This document shows, piece after piece, positions 50,759-59,256 of a stretch of 64,000 nucleotides of DNA (within the stretch, counting starts at the first letter, position 1; every line of letters begins with the position of its first letter). The position numbers and the translations under genes are program-made. The DNA lies in the NCBI GenBank assembly GCA_030019365.1, contig JASEFA010000001.1, forward strand, positions 586,953 through 650,952, written 5' to 3'. The stretch is from Bacillota bacterium. Lineage in GTDB: Bacteria > Bacillota > Sulfobacillia > JACIYH01. Under the pieces are notes generated by a model. That model was not told where the DNA came from, searched no databases, and saw only the letters and a program-made list of their open reading frames with translations.

Positions 50759-51870
50759 ACGCCCGTCTCCTCGACCATCTCCAGGAGTCGCGCCGGCGGG
50801 ACATCTCCCAGGCCCAGCGCACTTAAGGTGCGGGCGTCCCGCCGCAGGTCCCGTCCGGCGATGACGCCCGCCAGGTGGATGACGGCCGTGGCGGTCGGGG
50901 TCGCGACGCCGAGCCCGGCCCCCAGGTGTTCAAGGGGGACCAGGCCGTAGGGCACGTCCTCGGTGACGTAGCGGTGCTCGAAGGACTCGGGGGCCCGGCT
51001 CCAGCTATAGATGGGGTTATTCACGTTGGTCTGGCAGATGTTGTCTCCGAAGGTACCCTGGTGCGCGTACCAGGCCAGGTCCTGCTCGTAGAGGGAGCGC
51101 ATGCGGGAAAGACCCAGGGTCCGCCCCACCGTCAGGCGCTCAGCATCCAGGGCCTCGATCACCCTGCCCACCGCGGGGGTCATCCCCTCCTTGTAGAAGA
51201 GGAAGTGCCCGCCCGTGCGCTCGATGTGGGCCGCATTCAGGATCATGACGGGGAGGTGGGTGGGCGCGTTGGGGTTGCTGAGACTGGTCTCCAGGACGTT
51301 CTGGGCGGACTCCAGGGTGGGGTAAGCCTGCCGCAGGACGGCCAGGACCTCCCCGGTGCGCGTGGCGGGCAGGGCCGCCACCCGCAGGGAGCGCTTGTAG
51401 CCGCGGATCCAGATGGTGGCGGGACCCTTCTTCCGGCAGGCATAGATGAGCGATTCCGCCTCGGCCAGCGTCACCCGGCCGGGGTTCCGGCCCTCCCTCT
51501 TCCAGGTGAGGGCGAACTCCAGGACACCGCCGAAGTTCCCGGGCGCCACCAGGACCACCTGCCCCGGCCGCACGACCGGTGCAGTCACCTCGGCGAAGCG
51601 GCGGTGGGCGAAGGAGGGCACGATCGCCAGCACCACGTCGGCCCCCGTCACCGCCTCTCCGATATCCGTGGTGACGGTGTCCAGGCACGCAAACCCTTCC
51701 CGCAGGCCGGTGCTGGGCAGCACCTCGGCCTGGATGCCCCCCGCCTCCGCGACCGGTCCAATCGTATGGGCGAACTCGGGCAGCTCAAAGAGCCGCACCC
51801 GGAATCCCCGCAGGGCCAGGTCGGCCGCCGCCGCCAGACCCCCGTGCCCGCCCCCCAGTACAGCGAACAC
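50755..51870 (-). CDS. octopine/nopaline dehydrogenase-family protein
   Basis: About 371 residues. The NAD(P) site is MFAVLGGGHGGLAAAADLAL at the start; the C-terminal catalytic domain has LETSLSNPNAPTHLPVM and the conserved NVNNPIYSW region. Family members join or cleave an amino acid and an alpha-keto acid through a secondary amine (opines). I chose the GTG at 51870 with GGCGGGGG upstream; the frame is open to 52335 but that part overlaps the next gene and is not conserved. Between a cyclodeaminase-like and an amidohydrolase gene it fits breakdown of an opine, with the dehydrogenase producing an amino acid and keto acid. Confidence 0.87.
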   Translation of the reverse strand: MFAVLGGGHGGLAAAADLALRGFRVRLFELPEFAHTIGPVAEAGGIQAEVLPSTGLREGFACLDTVTTDIGEAVTGADVVLAIVPSFAHRRFAEVTAPVVRPGQVVLVAPGNFGGVLEFALTWKREGRNPGRVTLAEAESLIYACRKKGPATIWIRGYKRSLRVAALPATRTGEVLAVLRQAYPTLESAQNVLETSLSNPNAPTHLPVMILNAAHIERTGGHFLFYKEGMTPAVGRVIEALDAERLTVGRTLGLSRMRSLYEQDLAWYAHQGTFGDNICQTNVNNPIYSWSRAPESFEHRYVTEDVPYGLVPLEHLGAGLGVATPTATAVIHLAGVIAGRDLRRDARTLSALGLGDVPPARLLEMVEETGV

Positions 51871-52045
51871 GGGTCCCCCGCCCTGGGTGCCGAAGGCGCT
51901 CACCCCCGGCCATACTTTTCCCGTCCCGCCCGCTTCAGATAAGCCGCACCTGCGGGGCGTGACCGTGACATCGGTCCTGTCGGCGTGGCCACCTGAGTCC
52001 CACGCACGTGCCCGACCCCGGACGGCCGCACGCGAGGGGCAACCG

Positions 52046-53044
52046 TTACATGAGACGTACCCGCGTACCCAGCCCCAGTTCGGTGGCGCCGCGGTAGGCA
52101 GCGGCGGCGGCCGCCGCGTCCAGTACCGCCAGGCCCACGGCCTTGTACACCGTGATCTCGTCGGGGCGCTCGCGGCCCGGCTTCCTGCCCCGCACGATTT
52201 CTCCCACCTCGGCGAGGATGCGGTCGCGGCTGATGGCACCCCGTTGCACCGGTATGATGATGTCCCCCGCCTCGGCCAGCACCGCCTCCCGCGAGTCCAC
52301 CACCAGCTTATCCGCCCGCAGCACCGTGGTCTCATCGATCTCCCGCATGGCGGGTGTGAAAGAGCCGATGGCGCTCACGTGGGCGCCGGGCGCCAGGGCC
52401 TCCCCGGGGAAGACCGGCGTCGAAGACGTAGTGGCCGTGATCACCACCTGCGCCCCCTGCACCGCCTCCCGGGGCTCGCCCGGGAAGGTCCACCTCACCC
52501 CCGGGAGGTCCGCGCTCAGGTCGCCGGCCAGGGCCTGGGCCCGCCCGGGCACGGGGTCGAAGACGCGTACCTCTTCGAGGGGACGCACGGCTGCCAGGGC
52601 CAGCACCTGCGTGCGACCCTGCACCCCGGCGCCGAACAGGGCCGCCACCCGGGCTCCGGCGGGGGCCAGGTGGCGGGCAGCCGCCCCCGCGGCCGCTCCC
52701 GTGCGCAGGGCGGTGAGGTATCCCCCTTCCAGCAGGGCCATAGGCGCACCGGTGGTGGCGTCGAGCAGCACCACCATGCCCATGATGGTGGGCAGTCCCC
52801 GCTCCGGGTTACGCGGGTACACGGAAACCACCTTGAGGGCGGTGCTGCCCGCTGCCGGCAGGTGAGCGGGCATGAACACGCTCACCCCTTCGTACTGGGG
52901 CACCGGTATCTGGGTGCGCAGGGGGACCACGGCCTCGCCGGCCGAATATTCCGCATACGCCTCCTCGCAGGCGGAAATGGCCCGCTTCATGGGCAGGGCC
53001 CGCCTGACGTCCTCGGCCGTAAGGACCAACAACTCCTGCGTCAC
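52046..53044 (-). CDS. ornithine cyclodeaminase/mu-crystallin family protein
   Basis: About 332 residues. The substrate domain has FMPAHLPAAGSTALKVVSVY with a Lys expected to bind the carboxylate; the NAD(P) domain carries ALFGAGVQGRTQVLAL near residue 135 and VITATTSSTPVF. Members are ornithine cyclodeaminase, alanine dehydrogenase or ketimine reductases; the true substrate is uncertain. The GTG at 53044 has GGAGGTG upstream. In opine catabolic operons an ocd gene commonly follows the oxidase; the same association is seen here. It is about 115 bases downstream of livF, and 175 empty bases separate it from the dehydrogenase gene. Confidence 0.87.
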   Translation of the reverse strand: MTQELLVLTAEDVRRALPMKRAISACEEAYAEYSAGEAVVPLRTQIPVPQYEGVSVFMPAHLPAAGSTALKVVSVYPRNPERGLPTIMGMVVLLDATTGAPMALLEGGYLTALRTGAAAGAAARHLAPAGARVAALFGAGVQGRTQVLALAAVRPLEEVRVFDPVPGRAQALAGDLSADLPGVRWTFPGEPREAVQGAQVVITATTSSTPVFPGEALAPGAHVSAIGSFTPAMREIDETTVLRADKLVVDSREAVLAEAGDIIIPVQRGAISRDRILAEVGEIVRGRKPGRERPDEITVYKAVGLAVLDAAAAAAAYRGATELGLGTRVRLM

Positions 53045-53158
53045 GGGCAAACACCTCCAGTGCAACTCCGGGTGGTGGGGCGTACCCGGGTGACCCGCAG
53101 CGGCCAGGTCTGGCCCCATGGGATCTCCAACCCGCGGGCAAGGGGTCGTGCGAAGGGG

Positions 53159-53890
53159 CTAGCGCTCGCCCAGGTAAGCCTTGCGGACCCGGGGGTCCTG
53201 CCGCAACTCCTCAGCCGTACCTTCCAGGGCCAACCTGCCCGTCTCGAGCACGTAGGCGCGGTGGGCCAGGCGGAGGGCCGCCCGCACGTTCTGTTCTACC
53301 AGCAGGATGGTAACCCCCTGCTCGTTGATCTCGCGGATGGTCTGAAAGATGGCCCGCACCAGGAGGGGCGCCAGCCCCAGCGAGGGCTCATCCATGAGCA
53401 GGAGACGCGGCGAGGACATGAGGGCGCGACCGATGGCCAGCATCTGCTGCTCTCCCCCGGAAAGGGTCCCCGCCAGCTGGCGGCGGCGCTCCGCCAGGCG
53501 GGGGAAGAGGGAGAACACGCGCTCCTTGCTGCGGGTCACGCCGTCCCTGTCTCCCCGCCTGGTATAGGCGCCCAGGTTGAGGTTCTCCTCCACGGTGAGG
53601 GTGCTGAAGACCTTGCGCCCCTCCGGGGCGTGGGAAACCCCGCGGGCCACGATGGTGTGGACGGGTACGTTGCGCAGCGAACGCCCCTGCCAGCGGATGT
53701 CCCCCTGCCGGGGCCGGATCAGCCCGGAAATGGCACGCAGGGTGGTGGACTTTCCCGCCCCGTTGGCCCCGAGCAGGGCCACGATTTCGCCCGGCTGCAC
53801 CGTGAAGCTGATCCCCTTGAGGGCGTGCACCTGACCGTAGTAGACATGGAGGCTCTCCACTTCCAGAATACCGTCAACCATGGAGCCCAT
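53159..53890 (-). CDS. livF: branched-chain-type amino acid ABC transporter ATPase LivF
   Basis: About 243 residues. Walker A GANGAGKST, signature LSGGEQQ and Walker B LLLMDEPSLGLAP are all present; the short C-terminus ends VRKAYLGER, typical of LivF. It pairs with LivG to drive import through LivH-LivM. The ATG at 53890 has GGAAGGAAG upstream and overlaps livG by 17 bases; an ATG at 53881 is also possible. The substrate of this HAAT-type transporter need not be branched-chain amino acids; the operon suggests an opine or N-methyl amino acid. Confidence 0.94.
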   Translation of the reverse strand: MGSMVDGILEVESLHVYYGQVHALKGISFTVQPGEIVALLGANGAGKSTTLRAISGLIRPRQGDIRWQGRSLRNVPVHTIVARGVSHAPEGRKVFSTLTVEENLNLGAYTRRGDRDGVTRSKERVFSLFPRLAERRRQLAGTLSGGEQQMLAIGRALMSSPRLLLMDEPSLGLAPLLVRAIFQTIREINEQGVTILLVEQNVRAALRLAHRAYVLETGRLALEGTAEELRQDPRVRKAYLGER

Positions 53891-54644
53891 CTTCTTCCTT
53901 CCCCAGGTATGCCTCAATCACGCGGGGGTTGCCCTGCACCTGCGCAGGGGTACCCTCCGCGATCTTCTCTCCGTTGTCCAGCACCACGATGCGGTCGCAG
54001 ATGCCCATCACCACCGTCATGTCGTGCTCGATCAGGAAGACGGTGATGTCGCTCTCCCGGATCTGCACCACCGAGTCCATCAGCTCGCGCGTCTCCTGGT
54101 CGTTCAGACCCCCGGCCGGCTCGTCCAGCACCAGCAACCGGGGGCGGGTGGCCAGGGCCCGCGCGATCTCCAGCCGCCGCTGCAGCCCGTAGGGGAGGTT
54201 GCGGGCCAGCTCCTCGGCCAGGTGGGACAACCCCATGAACTCCAGCCGGGCTTCGGCCTCCTCCAGGATGGCGCGCTCCTCCCGGTGGTGCCGGCGCGTG
54301 CGGGCGAGGGCATCCCACACCCCCGCCTGGGTGCGGCAGAACTGGCCCGCCATCACGTTCTCCATGACCGTCAGGTTGGGGAACAGCCTGATGGTCTGGA
54401 AGGTGCGGGCAATGCCCAGGGCGGTGATGTCGTGGGGACGCAGCCCCACCAGATCGCGTCCCTCCAGCCTGATGCTCCCCTCGTCGGGACGATAGATGCC
54501 GGTGATCATGTTGAAAACGGTGGTCTTGCCCGCTCCGTTGGGCCCGATCATGCCCAGGATCTCGCCCGGCCGCACCTCGAAGGAAAGGCGGCTCACCGCC
54601 AGCAACCCCCCGAACCGCTTGGTCAACGAGCTCACTTCCAGCAT
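53874..54644 (-). CDS. livG: branched-chain-type amino acid ABC transporter ATPase LivG
   Basis: 256 residues. Walker A is GPNGAGKTT (about 34), the Q-loop stretch [19 protein letters not shown] is typical of LivG, and Walker B is [13 protein letters not shown]; the signature [15 protein letters not shown] shows the LivG-type variant. The ATG at 54644 overlaps livM by 13 bases and livF follows with overlap, so the order livJ-H-M-G-F is compact and coupled. Confidence 0.95.
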   Translation of the reverse strand: MLEVSSLTKRFGGLLAVSRLSFEVRPGEILGMIGPNGAGKTTVFNMITGIYRPDEGSIRLEGRDLVGLRPHDITALGIARTFQTIRLFPNLTVMENVMAGQFCRTQAGVWDALARTRRHHREERAILEEAEARLEFMGLSHLAEELARNLPYGLQRRLEIARALATRPRLLVLDEPAGGLNDQETRELMDSVVQIRESDITVFLIEHDMTVVMGICDRIVVLDNGEKIAEGTPAQVQGNPRVIEAYLGKEEDGLHG

Positions 54645-55633
54645 CCAGCACCACCCACCCGATCCTGCTGTCGCACACCCTCACCATCCGGGGCAGGCCC
54701 GCTCACCTGGCGCCGCCAGTGGGCGCTGGGCCACAACCCCTGGGGGCGGAAGATCATCATGAGCACCATGGCCAGGCCGAACACCAGCATGCGGGCGCGG
54801 GCGAACTCCCGGAAGAGTTCGGGGAGGGCCGCCATGCCCACGGAGGCAACGATCACACCGGGTACCGAGCCGGTCCCTCCCAGCACCACGATGCAGAACA
54901 TGACACAGGATTCCCAGAAGTTGAAACCCTCGGGGGCAACCAGGGTCATCTTGGTGGCATAGATGTTACCGGCCAGGCCGGCACCCGCCGCCCCCAGCAC
55001 GAAGGCCAGCAGCTTCAGGAAGGCGGTATCGATACCCATGGCCTCTGCGGCGGTCTCGTCCTCTCTGATGCAGGTCCACCCCCGCCCGATACGGGACCTC
55101 TCCAGGCGGCCCATCCCCCACACGAAGAGCACGATGAAGAACAGGATGAAGTAATAGTACTGGTCGACCGAACGCACGGTGAAGAGGCCCAGATCGGGGC
55201 GGGGCACCCCGATGATCCCGTTCACCCCCCCGGTGAGGCCGCCCGGGTTATTGATGAGCGCGATGCGCATGATCTCCCCGAACCCGATGGTCACCACGCA
55301 CAGGTAGTCCCCCCGCAGGTGGATGATGGGCCGGGAGATGACGTAGGCGAAGGCAGCCGCCGCCAGGGCGGAGACGGGCATGAGCAGAAGGGAGGGGATG
55401 CCGAAGCGGGTGGACAGGATGGCCGTGGTGTACGCGCCCACGGCATAGAAGGCGGCGTGCCCCAGGTTAAACAGCCCGGCGTACCCCACGATGATGGTGA
55501 GACTGAGGCCCAGCAGCATGTATATCCCGCAGAAGTTCATGACGTCCACCCAGTAGTCGTTCACCAGCCAGGGGTAAGCCAGAGCTGCCGCCACAGCCAG
55601 TCCCAGCCAGAACCCGGGAGGCAACTTGCGCAA
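54632..55633 (-). CDS. livM: branched-chain-type amino acid ABC transporter permease LivM
   Basis: About 333 residues with eight or so membrane helices. Family stretches are [21 protein letters not shown] (given here in part: [12 protein letters not shown]), [14 protein letters not shown] and [11 protein letters not shown], the last contacting the ATPase. The first codon is probably TTG at 55633, with GAGGGGGG eight bases upstream, since no ATG or GTG lies between it and the livH stop. The C-terminal 30 residues are soluble and overlap the livG start. Confidence 0.92.
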   Translation of the reverse strand: MRKLPPGFWLGLAVAAALAYPWLVNDYWVDVMNFCGIYMLLGLSLTIIVGYAGLFNLGHAAFYAVGAYTTAILSTRFGIPSLLLMPVSALAAAAFAYVISRPIIHLRGDYLCVVTIGFGEIMRIALINNPGGLTGGVNGIIGVPRPDLGLFTVRSVDQYYYFILFFIVLFVWGMGRLERSRIGRGWTCIREDETAAEAMGIDTAFLKLLAFVLGAAGAGLAGNIYATKMTLVAPEGFNFWESCVMFCIVVLGGTGSVPGVIVASVGMAALPELFREFARARMLVFGLAMVLMMIFRPQGLWPSAHWRRQVSGPAPDGEGVRQQDRVGGAGCWK

Positions 55634-55647
55634 AAGTACCGCCCCCC

Positions 55648-56553
55648 TCACAGCTTTTCCACTACCCGCTCGCCCAGCAGACCGGTGGGCCGCAGCACCA
55701 GGATGGCGATGAGGAGCAGGAAGGCAAAGGCATCCTTCCAGGCCGATGAGATGTACCCGGCGGCCAGGGTCTCGAACAGCCCCAGGATCATGCCGCCCAC
55801 CATGGCGCCCGGGATGTTCCCGATACCGCCCAGGATGGCGGCCGTGAAGGCCTTCAGCCCGTAAATCCACCCCATGGTGAAATACACCTGGCGGTAGTAC
55901 AGGCCGATCATGATGCCCGATGCCGCCCCCAGGGCCGGCCCGATGAGGAAAACCACCATGATGATGCGGTTGATGTCTATACCCATGAGACGGGCGGTAG
56001 CGTGGTCCAGAGACGTGGCCCTGATGGCCGCCCCCACCGTGGTGCGCTGGATGAAGAGATAGAGTACGCCCATTAGAATGAGGGAAAGCACCAGCATGGC
56101 CACGCGCAGGACGGGTATGCTCATGCCCGCCACGGCCCAGCGCACCGCGGGCACCAGGCCTTCGGGGAAGACCTGGTAGTTGGCCCCGTACGCCAGCATG
56201 ACCGCGTTCTGGATCACCACCGCCGCCCCCAGGGCCGACACCACCGGGGCCAGGCGCCCGGCACCGCGCAGGGGGCGGTACGCTGTCCGCTCGATGAGCA
56301 CCCCCGCCAGACTGACCAGTCCCATGGACACCAGGAAGATGGTGGGGAGCACCACCCACGGGCTCGCCACCCCGGCCGCCCGGCAACTCACCGCTGCCGT
56401 CATGGCCAGGTAGGCACCGAGCATGAAGAGGTCGCCGTGGGCGAAGTTGATCAGCTTCAGCACGCCATACACCATGGTGTAGCCCAGCGCCACCAGGGCG
56501 TAGCCGGAGCCCACGGTGAGGCCGTTGAGCACCTGCTGCACAAACTGTTCCAT
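55648..56553 (-). CDS. livH: branched-chain-type amino acid ABC transporter permease LivH
   Basis: About 301 residues, with the LivH start MEQFVQQVLNGLTVGSGYAL and family motifs VLKLINFAHGDLFMLGAY and AILGGIGNIPGAMVGG. It forms the membrane channel with LivM. The ATG at 56553 is preceded by GGGGGAAG; the open frame runs 13 codons further but without conservation. A 12-base-pair hairpin lies between its start and the livJ stop, directly over the ribosome-binding region, which could reduce its translation relative to the binding protein. Confidence 0.94.
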   Translation of the reverse strand: MEQFVQQVLNGLTVGSGYALVALGYTMVYGVLKLINFAHGDLFMLGAYLAMTAAVSCRAAGVASPWVVLPTIFLVSMGLVSLAGVLIERTAYRPLRGAGRLAPVVSALGAAVVIQNAVMLAYGANYQVFPEGLVPAVRWAVAGMSIPVLRVAMLVLSLILMGVLYLFIQRTTVGAAIRATSLDHATARLMGIDINRIIMVVFLIGPALGAASGIMIGLYYRQVYFTMGWIYGLKAFTAAILGGIGNIPGAMVGGMILGLFETLAAGYISSAWKDAFAFLLLIAILVLRPTGLLGERVVEKL

Positions 56554-56558
56554 GCTTC

Positions 56559-56583
56559 CCCCTGCCCCGCAGCGGGGCAGGGG
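56559..56583. promoter_or_regulatory. long GC-rich hairpin between livJ and livH
   Basis: CCCCTGCCCCGC-A-GCGGGGCAGGGG is a perfect 12-base-pair inverted repeat with a single central base, between the binding-protein stop and the livH start. No T tract follows. In operons of binding-protein transporters such hairpins stabilise the upstream mRNA so that more binding protein is made; it may also mask the livH ribosome-binding site (GGGGGAAG just downstream on the mRNA). Confidence 0.7.
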
Positions 56584-56613
56584 ACGGGGCAACCCGCCCC
56601 CTGCCCCCCGGAC

Positions 56614-57768
56614 TTACTTACCGTACGGGACGAACTCGCCCTTTTCGTTCACCACGTATGCCTTGTGGATGGTGCCCTTGCGGTCACCCCGCTCATCGAA
56701 CCCGAGGATGGGTCCGGTGATGCCGGGGAAGTCCTTCAGTTGGGTGTGCAGGTACTCGGCCATCTTGCCCGGGTCATCGGAGTTGCTCTGCTTGATCGCC
56801 TCCACGATCAGCCGGAAGGCGTCCGCGGCCATGAGGTGCCAGATGCTGCCCGGGGACTCCCCGTACTTGGCCTTGTAATCTTGCAGGAACTTCTTGGCCT
56901 CCGGATACTCCAGATCCGTGGGCAGGGGTTCTGTGGTGACGATGGTGCCCCTGGCGTACTCCACGCCCGCCAGCTTCACGAACTCGGGGTTGTTCACCGC
57001 GTTACCAGCCACGAACCGGGCCTTCAGCCCCACGTCGGCGGCCTGGCGCACCAGGAGGGCCGCCTCGGGGAAGTAACCCGTGTAGTACCACGCCTCGGGT
57101 ACCGCCTTCTTCAGGCGGGTGAGGATGGCGCTGTAGTCCCTCTCCTTGGGTGTAAGGGCGTCGAAGAACACCACCGTAGCTCCGGCGTCCTCCAGGTACT
57201 TCTTCGTCCACTCGGCCAGTCCCTTGGCGTAGGTGGTGTTGTCGTGGACCACGCCCACCTTCTTGCACCCGAGCGTCTCCACGATGAACTTCGCGGCGAA
57301 GAGTCCCTGGCGGTCGTCCAGGAAGCAGGTGCGGAAGAAGCGCTTGTACCCGTGCTCGGACAGCTTGGTGGCCGTGGAAGACGGGGTGATCTGCACGATG
57401 CCCTTGTCGTCGTACAGCCCCTGGGACGCCTCCGTGAGGGTGGACGCATAGCTGCCCACCACCGCAATGACTCCGCTGTTGATGAGCTTCTGGGCGGCCA
57501 GGGCCGCTTCCTTGGCGTCGCTCTTGTCATCGGCGGGGATGACCTCGATCTTACGGCCGTCGAGCAGACCACCGGCGTTGTTGATCTGCTCGGCCAGCAT
57601 GTTGACACCATTCAGCATCCCCTGGCCCTCGTAAGCCCAGTCGCCGGTGAGTGGGACCTGTACTCCGATCTTGATGGCGGGTTTCTCCTTCGCCTGGGGT
57701 TTCTGGGCACAGGCACCGAGCGAAACGGCCAGGGCGATTACCAGCGCAACGGCCAGTACCTTCTTCAC
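56614..57768 (-). CDS. branched-chain-type amino acid ABC transporter binding lipoprotein (LivJ/LivK type)
   Basis: 384 residues. A signal peptide ends in the lipobox SLGAC (Cys20); the mature protein is a periplasmic-binding-type I fold beginning IKIGVQVPLTGDWAYEGQG, with VVGSYASTLTEASQG and AWYYTGYFPEAALLVRQA. Proteins of this type bind leucine, amides, aromatic acids or other amino-acid-like ligands. The GTG at 57768 has GGAGGGGAG upstream. It follows an FAD-dependent dehydrogenase gene by about 220 bases, a gap with a hairpin at the dehydrogenase stop and no strong promoter that I can see. Confidence 0.94.
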   Translation of the reverse strand: MKKVLAVALVIALAVSLGACAQKPQAKEKPAIKIGVQVPLTGDWAYEGQGMLNGVNMLAEQINNAGGLLDGRKIEVIPADDKSDAKEAALAAQKLINSGVIAVVGSYASTLTEASQGLYDDKGIVQITPSSTATKLSEHGYKRFFRTCFLDDRQGLFAAKFIVETLGCKKVGVVHDNTTYAKGLAEWTKKYLEDAGATVVFFDALTPKERDYSAILTRLKKAVPEAWYYTGYFPEAALLVRQAADVGLKARFVAGNAVNNPEFVKLAGVEYARGTIVTTEPLPTDLEYPEAKKFLQDYKAKYGESPGSIWHLMAADAFRLIVEAIKQSNSDDPGKMAEYLHTQLKDFPGITGPILGFDERGDRKGTIHKAYVVNEKGEFVPYGK

Positions 57769-57970
57769 TGTGCTCCCCTCCTTCGGTCTTCAGTTGCCTC
57801 CGGCCTCATTCCCCTTGTATGTGCCCTCTTGTGCTTGCCCCCGTGCCCGCGCTCTCCGGCCGGGCACCGTGCGGGCCCCGTCTCACCTCCTTCGCACTCC
57901 AGCGGGCTCCAGCGGGCCACCCGTCACGGTGGCCGCCGCCGGCTCCCACCATCCGCCACTTGCCTCTCAC

Positions 57971-58004
57971 GCCGGCCTGCGCCGGGGCCTATACGCAGGC
58001 CGGC
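57971..58004 (-). other. hairpin enclosing the stop codon of the first FAD oxidoreductase gene
   Basis: GCCGGCCTGCG (57971-57981) and CGCAGGCCGGC (57994-58004) form a perfect 11-base-pair stem whose 12-base loop holds the TAG stop. No T tract follows on the minus strand, so it is more likely a transcript-end or processing hairpin than a classic terminator. Confidence 0.45.
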
Positions 58005-59152
58005 TCCGGGACCAGTTCGCCGGCGACAAAACGCCCCGGGCGAAAAGGACTCACGTCGACCAGGGGGGCCCGGCCCAGGATGAGCTGGGCCAGGATGAGA
58101 GCGATGCTGGGCGCGAACTGCAACCCGTGGCCGCTCCAGCCCAGGTCCAGCCACAGCCCCTCCAGGGGGGCAGGTCCCACGATGGCCTGGGAGTCCGGGG
58201 TGATGTCGTACAGTCCCGCCCACTGCCGCACCACCCGCACCCCGGCCAGGGCGGGCAGGTGACGCACGATGCGGGCGGCCATCTCCTCCAGGAAGCGCCA
58301 GCTAGATCCCTGCCCATAGCCCTTGGGCTCCAAGGGGCTGCCGATCCCCATGAGCAGGCTGCCGTGGGGGGTCTGCTTGAAGTAACTGCCGTCCTCGAAG
58401 CACAGCACCATGGGGTCGAGGAGATGGGCCACCGGCTCGGTGACCAGGATCTGGTGACGCTCGCCGTACACGGGTACGTCCAGGCCCGCCGCCCGCGCCA
58501 GTTCGGCGCCTTCCGCCCCCGCGCAGATCACCACCACCGGGGCGTCCACCCGTCCGGCCGCCGTATACACCCCCCGTACCCCGGACTCACCGGGCACGAT
58601 GGCGTGAACCGGACAAGAGCAATGGATGTGAGCACCCAGCCGTTGCGCGGCGCGGGCGTATGCCCAGGTGAGCTGGAAGGGGTTGACGTGGCCATCCCGG
58701 GCGCAGAAGCTGGCGCCCAGCACCCCGTCCAGGTTCAGGGCGGGCGCCACCCGGGCCACCTCATCGGGTGTGAGGATCTCCGACGGGATACCCAGGCTGC
58801 GCTGCAGGGACACGTTGCGCCCAAACTGCTCCAGTTGACCGGGCGTGTACGCCAGCAAGAGGTACCCACCCTGGGTGAACTCCAGGTCGTATGGGCACTC
58901 CAGTTCTTCCACCAGGCCTTCCAGCAGGCGGATGTTCCAGATGGCCAGGCGGCAGTTGATCTCGGTACCGAACTGGTGGCGCACCCCGGCGGCGGACCGC
59001 CCGGTGGCACCGCCCGCCAGGTAGCCCTGCTCGAACAGAAAGACCCTCAGGCCGCCCAGGCGGCAGAGGTGGTAGGCGACGGCACACCCGTGCACCCCGC
59101 CTCCCACGATCACCACATCGGCCGTGCGCCCGACCTGCCCCCCCACGCTCAC
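57989..59152 (-). CDS. FAD-dependent amine oxidoreductase (DAO family), subunit/paralogue 1
   Basis: 387 residues of the D-amino acid oxidase/sarcosine oxidase-beta/HcnC family. The FAD-binding motif is VVIVGGGVHGCAVAYHL (about 13) and the end has the GWSGHGLQFAPSI segment that contacts FAD. RQWAGLYDITPDSQAIVGP is also typical. Such subunits oxidise secondary amines (sarcosine, proline, opines, dimethylglycine). It is clearly paralogous to the next gene upstream (59.3-60.4 kb). The GTG at 59152 is the likely start. With the Fe-S and FAD/NAD subunits encoded upstream it should form a membrane-independent dehydrogenase rather than an oxygen-using oxidase, which is inferred. Confidence 0.88.
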   Translation of the reverse strand: MSVGGQVGRTADVVIVGGGVHGCAVAYHLCRLGGLRVFLFEQGYLAGGATGRSAAGVRHQFGTEINCRLAIWNIRLLEGLVEELECPYDLEFTQGGYLLLAYTPGQLEQFGRNVSLQRSLGIPSEILTPDEVARVAPALNLDGVLGASFCARDGHVNPFQLTWAYARAAQRLGAHIHCSCPVHAIVPGESGVRGVYTAAGRVDAPVVVICAGAEGAELARAAGLDVPVYGERHQILVTEPVAHLLDPMVLCFEDGSYFKQTPHGSLLMGIGSPLEPKGYGQGSSWRFLEEMAARIVRHLPALAGVRVVRQWAGLYDITPDSQAIVGPAPLEGLWLDLGWSGHGLQFAPSIALILAQLILGRAPLVDVSPFRPGRFVAGELVPEPACV

Positions 59153-59256
59153 ACCCCGCGCTCGCCGCGCTCCTTGCTAGCGTTGTGCCTTCGTCTCAGC
59201 AGGGACGCTCCGCCGCCTGCCCCCGGTGGCCCCTCCCGGGCCGCCCGGGGGAACGT

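Noticed and set aside
51446-54046. An 866-codon open frame on the plus strand
   Set aside because: It is antisense to the opine dehydrogenase-like, cyclodeaminase-like and livF genes, which show clear family motifs; the frame is a by-product of high GC content.
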